Positions 55,925 to 64,000 of a DNA stretch of 64,000 bases are shown one piece after another. Position 1 is the stretch's first letter, and each line of letters begins with the position of its first letter. The notes under the pieces are model-generated. The model did no database searches. It saw only the letters and a program-made list of their open reading frames with translations, and was not told where the DNA came from. The stretch comes from Triticum aestivum (Eukaryota; Streptophyta; Magnoliopsida; Poales; Poaceae): NCBI RefSeq assembly GCF_018294505.1, contig NC_057813.1:313734900-313798899 (forward strand), in the 5' to 3' direction. The translations under genes and the position numbers were made by a program.

Positions 55925-58430
55925 ATGGCGCCCACCGTGGGGCTATCGCATGATGGTTCCGAGTTCTTGAAGGGCAGCTTTGAAGGACTCAAGGGGTACG
56001 CAGTCGGCCGGATGACCAAGAGTCGTCACGGCAAGCTTTACATCGACGATGCGGGATGGGGCCCCGAGGCCGGCTCAATCAAGTACGGGTACCGGGTCCC
56101 CTTTGGTGGAATTCACGTTTTCATCGGCAAGATCGGTGAACTGGGCCGCGAACCGGACATCTCCACCTACCTCATCGAAACGGCTCAGCGTGCGAGTCCT
56201 GCCCGGGTTCAGCCTGCTATGAAGCGTGCGTTCGTAGGATTCATCCATGGTGCGGAATATGAACTGGTGTCCAATGGTGAGACGGCCATCTACTCAGATG
56301 GCGAGTCGTCCACTGGGGAAACCAAGTCGCTGTACCAATTGCAGGACGCCCGGGTTGGGGGATATTCTGATGGCAACAGTATTCCGGACCCCTTTGAACC
56401 GCCGAATCGGGTTGCAGTTTTCATGGCCGGAACACAACCCACCTTGCAATCTTCATCTACAGTAGCAATGACGTCCGGATCAGCAGTCGCGGCAGGAGGC
56501 CCGACGCGTCGACCGGCTCTAGTTCTCTCCGGTTTGTTGTATGCCCGGGCAACCTTGTTAACCACGGCAGTCACCCCGGAGACACAAGATCAGCATAACG
56601 CAGAGGTTACCAAGCTAAAGGACCAGATAACACAGGCTAAGGAGGACCTGGCAGCTGAGGAAGTTAGGATGGCTGAAGAACGGGCCGCTTTAGATGCCCA
56701 GTCATAGTAGATCCAGGCGCAGAATTACCGGCTCTTGTTGGATCAGAACGCGTCAAACGACGTGATGCGAAGGAAGTACCGGTCTCGTATGCCGCCAGTC
56801 TTTGAAGGACTGGATCTCTTCAATACGCAGGGGGCTGGGCGAAGTAATCCGGCAGCCGTAAACCGGACCGAGGCACCTAGGGCTGCACCGGATCAACCAC
56901 GGATGACGGACCCGCCCTGACGAACGGATAACCCGCTGCAATACATATCAACACCACTGGGTCATTTTTCTAGTCCTTTGGATAACATGAATGCTACGGC
57001 ATCTCACCTGGCAGCTATTCCGATGGAGGGCGATTCACTGGCGGCGGTTGAGACGCGGCGGGCCAGGGATCTTCTTTAAACCGCTGTTGTGCAGCAGCAG
57101 GCTTATTCCTATAGACGAGAAAGAATTCATTCAACCCCCCATCCGAGCAAAAGTTATAGCAGGCACATGGATGAACCAGAGGTGTCCAGCAGCGCGCGGC
57201 ACCGTGATGCCCCTCAAGGGCCCAATTCGGCGCGCGGTGGGGCGAATGCTCAGGATGTAGTGGATAATGGCAGAGCACGAAGGGAGGCCGCATTAGCAGC
57301 ACAGCCCGCCTCGGTTCAACCAACGGCGTCAGTAGAGCGAGGGAGTGGACTTCCCTTCAGCTCCTGGGGAGTACCGTGTCTCATCCCGGCTCTTCGTAAT
57401 GTGCGATTGCCCAAGGATTTCAAGGGTCCACGTAAAGTGCCTAATTATACCACCGATCAGCCTCCTGAGGCGTGGGTTGAAAGTTATGAGATGGCAATGG
57501 AGATGCTGGATGTGGATGAAGTGGCATGTGCAAAATACTTTACTATGATGTTGGAAGGAACATCCCTCACTTGGTTAAAGATCCTGCCTGCCAACTCCAT
57601 CGGATCATGAGATCAATTGAAGGCCCGGTTTATAGCAAACTTCAAGGACACATGCAAGCAGCCCATGTCCATTGTGGATCTCGATGCCTGTGTCCAAGGA
57701 GAGAACGAGTCAACAACCCATTGGGTGCGCTGGGTTTCGGAAGTCTTACATTCGTCGGACCGCATTACGACTGGCACGGCAATCCTAACATTGGAGCGTA
57801 ATTGCCAGTTTAAGTCACTGAAGATGAAATTGGGATGGCTCAAATGCCACTGCAATGATATGGTCACACTCATGGCAGCCTTGGTTAAATATGTCGATTA
57901 TGATAATACCAACGATACCGATTCTGATGAGGAGAAGCCAGAGAAGGGAAAGAAGAATGGCGGTGCGAAGGGACAGCAGCACAACCAAGGGAGCCATGGG
58001 AACAATGGTAAGCGCAAAACAGATAATTCAGATTTTGTGGCTAACACCAATGTGCAGGGCAATATGCAATGTCGTAAGGGTAAACCGCCTCAGCGCGGTG
58101 GAGGTATGAATCTAGAGCGCCTGTTAAACCAACCTTGCCCAAAGCACGGGACCAAGGAGGTCCCAACAACACATCTCTGGAAGGACTGTTTCATTATGAA
58201 GGAGTTCATAAACTCTGATCTATTCTGGTATGATCAGGGTCCGTCGGGCGGTTCAGGTCCAGGTTTTCATGGTGGCGGTGGTTCAAACTCTGGATTTCAG
58301 AATAATCAGGGCAGCCAGAACAACCAAGGTGGTAATAACCAACAGAATAATCAGGGGAATCAGCAGCAATCAAGTTTTCAGAGTCACCCGAAGCAGTTGA
58401 ATGGCGGGCAATATCATGTCTTCACCACTA
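55925..58430 (+). pseudogene. GYC gag
   Basis: The start codon at 55925 overlaps the PBS (TGGCGCCCACCGTGGGG from 55926) and lies 2 bases after the LTR; the frame is also open upstream to an ATG at 55868 inside the LTR. A single frame is kept throughout, with stops at 56705-56710 (two), 56918-56920, 57077-57079 and 57608-57610; the last fits TGG-to-TGA. It has an N-terminal domain with a coiled coil at 56600-56700, then the capsid domain (FKGPRKVPNYTTDQPPEAWV, TSLTWLKILPANSIGS). An acidic/basic spacer is followed by a CX2HX8HX4C finger at 58136-58189 and a Gly/Asn/Gln-rich tail. Confidence 0.88.
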
Positions 58431-61400
58431 GCTTGTGTAAGCGCGATCAGAAGCTTCACAAGAGGGCGGTTAATGTTGTTGAACCGGCGGTACCCCGTTA
58501 CTTACGTTGGTCCGAGCAGCCCATTGTGTGGAGCAGAGAGGATCATCCGCCCCGGATTGACAACCCGGGTCCTCTGGCTCTAGTGGTGGCACCTCAGGTG
58601 GGAGGTTATAAATTCACCAAGGTGCTTATGGATGGAGGAAGCAGTATCAATATCCTGTATTATGAAACCTTTTGCCGCATGGGGTTGACGGATAAGAATC
58701 TTAAACCGTCGAACACTGTTTTTCACGGTGTAGTACCAGGTAAATCAGCATATCCTGTTGGCAAGATAGCTTTGGAGGTTGTGTTTGGTGATGAGCATGA
58801 TTCCGGGTCTGAAACATTGACCTTTGAAGGGGTGAAAATCCAGAGCCCGTATCACGCCCTGTTTGGACGTCCGGCTTATGCAAAATTCATGGCAAGGCCC
58901 TGTTATATTTATCTACAGCTCAAGATGCCAGGTCATGAAGGGACCATCATGGTACACGGGAGTCGTAAGATCGCTTTGGACTGTGAAGAGGGTGATGCGG
59001 CCTATGCTGAGTCAGTTTGTGCAATAGAAGAGTTGAAGTTCTACAAGGACAATGTTGATCCGGCGGATATGACTCCTCTAAAGAAGCCCTCCACGGAACA
59101 TGACCTGACCCTGAAGTTCAAACCGGCTGATGAGACTAAACTTGTTGATTTTGTTCCTGGCAATTCATCTAAACAGTTTAGCATCAACACAAATCTGGAT
59201 CCGAAATAGGAAAGCACGCTCATCGAGTTCATCCGTGAGAACCGGGACATTTTTCCATGGAAGCCTTCTGACATGCCAGGTGTACCGAGGGAACTCCCTG
59301 AGCACACTCTCAATATTGATCCCAAGTTTAAACCGGTCAAACAGTTTCTTCGCCGCTTCAACAAAGAATGATGCAAGGCCATTGGAGAGGAAGTAGCCCG
59401 GCTATTGGCTGCTGGGTTTATCATTGAAGTTTTTCATCTAGAGTGGCTGGCTAATCCGGTGCTAGTGCTTAAGAAGAATGGCACTTGGCATATGTGTGTG
59501 GATTACATAGACTTGAACAAAGCTTGTCCGGCAGATCCTTTTGCTCTCCCGCGTATTGATCAGATCATTGATGCTATGGCGGGTTGTGAGCGTTTGAGCT
59601 TTTTGGATGCTTATTCCGGTTATCATCAGATCAAAATGGCAGTTAAGGACCAGGAGAAGACATCCTTCATCACTCCCTTTGGAGCCTTCTACTATGTGTC
59701 TATGCCCTTTGGGCTCAAGAGTGCCCAGGCAACCTATCAACGTTGTGTGCAAAATTGTCTTCACACTCAGATTAGGCGCAATGTTCACGCTTATGTGGAT
59801 GACATTGTGGTAAAGTCCAGGAAGAAAGAGACCTTTATAGATGACCTCAAGGAGACCTTTGACAATCTTTGGGTTTATAAAATGATGCTCAATCCAGACA
59901 AGTGCGTTTTTCGTGTTCCGGCAGGCAAGCTCTTAGGCTTTCTGGTGTCTAACAGAGGCATTGAGGCCAATCCGGAAAAGATCAAAGCGATTACATCCTT
60001 GGCTAAACTGAAGTGTATCAATGATGTTCAACGTCTGGCGGGTCGAATTGCAGCCCTAAGCCGGTTTATCAGCTGCTTGGGAGAGAAGGCGATCCCTCTG
60101 TATCAGATGTTGAAGAAGACAGACGATTTCGTCTGGAGTGACGCAGCTAATGCGGCGTTTGAGGACTTGAAGAGACAGCTGGTTGAACCACCTGTTCTTG
60201 CTGCTCCGGTTGATAAAGAACCACTGTTATTATATGTGGCTGCTAATGCTCGAGCTGTTAGTGTAGCCATTGTGGTGGAACGCAAGGAGGCTGGGAAGGA
60301 ATATCTGGTTCAAAGGCCGGTTTATTATATCAGTGAGGTGTTAATTGAGTCAAAGCAAAGATATCCGCATTGGCAGAAGCTAGTGTATGGGGTCTTCATG
60401 GCAAGTCGGAAGCTTAAACAGTACTTTCAGGGCCATCCCATCACAGTGGTCAGTTCTGCTCCTTTGGGGGATATAATCCAGAATAGGGAGGCAACTGGCC
60501 GGGTTGCTAAGTGGGCTATTGAGCTTGGACCACACGGTTTGAAATACATGCCTCCCACAACCATCAAATCCCAGGCTCTTGTGGATCTCATCAACGACTG
60601 GACAGAGCTGCAGGCAGCAGAAGACAAACCGGACAACACATACTGGACTATCCACTTTGATGGGTCCAAACAGTTGGAGGGCTCGGGGGCTGGAGTTGTC
60701 CTTACTTCCCCTCAAGGTGATAAAATTTGTTATGTGCTCCGCTTAATGTTTCCTTGTACTAACAATGCAGCTGAGTATGAGGCCTTACTCCATGGTCTCT
60801 GTGTGGCCAAGGAAATGAACTTAAGCCGGGTTCGCTGCTTTGGAGATTCTAATCTGGTGGCTCAGCAAGTTTCTGGCACTTGGGATTCTAAGGATCCCCT
60901 CATGGCGGCTTACCGACGAGAAGTGGATATTGTGGCTAGTCACTTCAAAGGTTATCAGGTTGAGCACATTGATCGGCGCAAAAACGAAGTAGCAGATGCT
61001 TTAAGCCGGCTGGGGTCTCAATGTAAACCGGTGCCGCCCAATACCTTTCTGGATATCCTGCATAACCCGACTGTAAGGTTACCCACAGAGGAGGATTTAG
61101 CTATTCCTGATCCGGAGGCACAGTTGGTTACCGCTTTACATATAATTCTGGATTTGACGGTTCCATATCTGGCGTATATGAACCGAGGCGAGTTACCAGA
61201 AGATGAAGTTCTGGCCAGACAGATAGTCCGGCGGTCCAAGTCCATGGTTATTCACAATGGCAAGTTACACTGCTACAGCGTTTCAGGCATATTCCAGTGT
61301 TGTGTTTCCCCTGAGGAAGGCCAAAACATCCTGTATGAAATCCATGAAGGCGATTGTGGTCACCATGCCGGTTCAAAATCCCTGGTTGCTAAGGCTTTTC

Positions 61401-62406
61401 GTCATGGTTTTTATTGGTTGATGGCTCATGCCGATGCTAAGGATCTGGTAAAGCGGTGCGATGCTTGTCAAAAGTTTTCTCGCCAAGATCATGTACCGGC
61501 GCAAGAGCTACAGATGATTCCAATCACTTGGCCGTCTGCTACTTGGGGGCTTGATATGGTGGTACCTTTTAAGCGGTCCAAGGATAAGAAGACCCACCTC
61601 TTGGCGGCAGTTGACAAATTTACTAAGTGGGTTGAAGCGGAGCCAGTAAGCAAATGTGACGCAGCCATGGCGGTTCAATTCATCAAAAAGGTGATCTTCC
61701 GGTTTGGTTTTCCACATAGCATCATTACAGATAATGGCACAAACCTTTCCAAAGGTGAGATGGAGGAGTTTTGTCAACGAGAGCAAATCCGGCTTGATGT
61801 AGCGTCCGTGGCTCACCCTCAGTCTAATGGTCAAGCTGAGAGAGCTAATCAAGAAATCTTGAAGGGTATCAAGCCCCGGCTTATGGTTCCTTTGAAGCGG
61901 ACGCCGGGTTGTTGGGTGGAAGAATTGCCATTTGTGTTATGGAGCATAAACACCACCCAAACCGATCTACGGGTTATACACCTTTCTTCATGGTTTACGG
62001 GGCAGAGGTTGTCCTCCCAAGTGATATTCGTCATGACTCGCCCCGGGTTGCCAATTATGTTGAAGCGGACAATGAGCAAGCACGCCAGGAGGCACTGGAC
62101 CTGTTAGATGAGAAACGTGACATGGCTTTGGCTCATTCGGCGGTTTATCAGCCAGACCTGCGGCGTTATCATAGCCGCCGGGTTAAAACAAGAACCTTTC
62201 AAGAAGGCGACTTAGTGCTCCGGCTCATCCAGGATCAGACCGATATGCACAAGTTATACCCACCTTGGGAAGGGCCATTCGTGGTCAGCAAGAATCTGCA
62301 CAATGGATCATACTACCTCATTGACGTTCGAGAAGACTCACGCAACTCTAAGGAGGAGACCCGGCGGCCGTGGAACATAGCTCTCCTTTGGCCTTACTAC
62401 ACCTGA
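58431..62406 (+). pseudogene. GYC pol: protease, RT, RNase H, second RNase H, integrase
   Basis: Same frame as gag. The protease motif LMDGGSSINILYYET is at 58620-58665. TAG at about 59207 and TGA near 59370 (fits CGA-to-TGA). RT has AYSGYHQI, SFITPFGAFYYVSMPFGL and intact YVDD at 59792-59803. First RNase H at about 60150-60500. The second RNase H has the Asp of HFDGSK at 60659. Integrase has a zinc domain (GHHAG then CDACQ, 61350-61480) and the catalytic residues in WGLDMVV, IITDNGTNL and NGQAERANQE. A frameshift near 61950 moves reading to another frame, which ends at TGA 62404-62406 after the C-terminal domain (YPPWEGPFVV). This is the only near-complete pol in the window. Confidence 0.92.
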
Positions 62407-63670
62407 GCTATAGGCTCCTCTTATGTACATATTTCGACAATGTATATATTATGATCAATATAATAAACCGACATCCTTGCTATAAGCAGGGCCTCTGCCG
62501 TTGTTTCCAATATCTTTTGATTACATGGGGCCTTCAGCTGACAAGGCGGAGTTCTACCTGTTAAACCGGCTATCACGCCACAATACAGCTTGGGAGCTTC
62601 ACACCCAAGGGGCCAAAGAGAATCTAGATGCTCTGCACAGCTCAAACATAGGCACCCATTGAGCACAGCTCACAAAATTACTTGGGGGCTCTTTGTGCAC
62701 TACAACAAAGAGTTTGAAAGGACCCTTGTAATTGGCTATCAAGCCACGGCTTGGAAGCCTGGTGTATTCACCTAAAACCCCGAGTTAACCTTCCTTCATC
62801 AAGTAAGCCACTCCTATCCAGGTAATCCTGGCATGACCCGCCGAACGTTTGAAAAGTCAATCTTATACAGACCCTGAACTTGTGAAAGTTAAAACGACGA
62901 CTGGTTAGTTTGAGGTCCATCTTAAAAGGCTTTGTCAAATGGTTTAACTCAGCGGCCTGGCAGCCCATGAAAAGCCTCGAATTTGGGCCTGGCAGCCCTT
63001 GAAAAGCCTTGACTACACAATTTTATTCGCCTCTGTCAAGATTTTTTCTTCTTTGATAATCTTTTATGTTGAACCGGTGTCTATTAACCCGGCATGGTTA
63101 TCAGTCATTCTACTAACCCAGTGTTTGTTAACCCGGCTTGGCTTTCAACTACAAGTTGTCAGACCATATTCATTATTAAACCGGTGTTTCATAACCCGGT
63201 CTGGCTTGGACTATATGTCACCAATATGATCATCTGGTGTTCATCACAACCCGGTATTACTTATTACACACCAGCACTGCATGGTGGGAGTTATCAACAG
63301 TCAAAGAGTAGGGTTTTCACCCTTACTACAATCAAGTTGATAAACCAACAACATAATTTCATATGATAGGTATGATTTATTTATGATACCTTGGTTCTAT
63401 ACCAGGTTATATGTTGGGCATTATGACCGGTCCGGCGGTAAACCACCAGGATAGATTTTTTTATGCAGATACAAGGATTGCATAATATTATCAAGATATA
63501 TAAACCAGCGCTACAGATATCATGGCGGATCAAACAAAGTCATGTATCAGTGCACGATGGCAGCAAATCACAGTATTCCAACTAGCCTATTACAAGGCGC
63601 TTTAAGGCCCAAAATGGTGATTGTTTTATGCACACGAGCACACTCTGTGAAAATCAACCCGGTTGCCGGA
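62407..63670. other. GYC 3' non-coding stretch
   Basis: About 1.26 kb between pol and the antisense gene end, with no supported gene. It has a 32-bp imperfect tandem pair around GGCCTGGCAGCCC (about 62955-63015) and three degenerate units with ACCGGTGTTT and TTAACCCGG at 63073-63215. Confidence 0.6.
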
Positions 63671-64000
63671 TTAAGACTCATCGCCAGGTTGACGTGAAGT
63701 TGATGGATCTTCTGGCGCCGGTTCAACCTCCTCCTCCCCACCCAGTGGCTGGAAGTCAATGATGGTCCAGTCAATCTGGGTTAAAGCCTGGAAGACAACC
63801 TCTTCACTTATAAGATTGGACGGTCCAACGTCAGGGGCGTAAGTGTGCTTACGGATTGGCGGGATAAGATTCTGCACTTCTTTCACAGCAGTATCAACCC
63901 GTTGGTTGTTTTCATCATAAAAAGACTGATGAACCGACAAGTTAGCTTCTTCAGCCAATTGGCTTGACAGCGGACGCATCTCCTTCGTCAGGGCTTTGAG
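63671..64000 (-). pseudogene. GYC antisense gene, 3' end (partial)
   Basis: Minus-strand frame from the window end to the stop at 63671-63673, at least 102 codons with no stop. It is acidic at the end (LGGEEEVEPAPEDPSTS) with a helical part before it. The position between pol and the 3' LTR and the opposite strand match the GYA and GYD antisense genes. Sequence likeness is weak over this short part, so the family link is inferred from position. Confidence 0.5.

Larger units (their letters stand above)
43146..64000 (+). mobile_element. GYC: Tat-type Gypsy element with full gag-pol, 3' end outside window
   Basis: Starts TGTTGAGGATATAAC. Its 5' LTR is split by GYD. PBS, gag, protease, RT, RNase H, second (archaeal-type) RNase H and integrase follow, then a non-coding 3' stretch and the end of an antisense gene. 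The second RNase H after the first is characteristic of the Tat lineage. The 3' LTR is not in the window, so its target duplication is untested. Confidence 0.88.

Overview
This window is entirely transposable-element DNA from a large plant genome, almost certainly a Triticeae grass (wheat, Aegilops, barley or rye group). I found no host gene, no rRNA or tRNA gene and nothing prokaryotic. The case rests on the element types: Sirevirus-type Copia elements with gag, pol and an extra env-like ORF, Ty3/Gypsy elements of Tat type with two RNase H domains, and an 11.5-kb non-coding LARD-like element. The family names used below (Maximus-like, Sukkula-like, Fatima-like) are from memory and were not checked against a library.

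Layout. The oldest layer is COP1, a Sirevirus Copia on the + strand. It runs from position 1 (end of pol), through a spacer with its own TATA box and an env-like gene, to an LTR at 18565-20068. A PBS and gag follow that LTR at once, so it is shared by two internal domains, as in a tandem array. COP1 is interrupted three times. (1) LARD at 4646-16194, TSD AACTC, inside the env-like gene. (2) Gypsy A (GYA) at 20916-40068, TSD GCGGT/ACGGT, inside gag; GYA itself contains a minus-strand Sirevirus, SIR2, at 23263-33241. (3) A stack beginning near 41335: an unclassified element U, then Gypsy B (GYB, from 41898) inside U, Gypsy C (GYC, from 43146 and running past the window end) inside GYB, and minus-strand Gypsy D (GYD, 43484-55731, TSD CGCTC) inside the LTR of GYC.

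How the parts work together. Only GYC shows the full series gag, protease, RT, RNase H, second RNase H and integrase, and it is broken by stops and one frameshift. GYA has gag and protease but no RT or integrase. SIR2 has gag and the env-like gene but no pol. GYD has gag, protease, RT and RNase H but no integrase. The LARD codes for nothing I can recognise. GYA, SIR2, GYD and the LARD have matching or near-matching TSDs, so these defective elements moved, presumably with enzymes supplied by relatives. Most stops look like C-to-T or G-to-A decay, as expected in methylated, silenced DNA.

Most interesting signals. GYA and GYD carry, and GYC appears to carry, a gene antisense to gag-pol. In GYA and GYD it has its own TATA box, and in GYD a clear exon-intron structure. 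Two introns of the GYD copy share a 78-bp cassette whose hairpin shows compensating base changes. The TATA boxes of several LTRs sit in the loops of inverted repeats. SIR2 has arrays of a TCGGTNNNACCGA palindrome just upstream of both its LTR TATA box and an internal TATA box ahead of its env-like gene.
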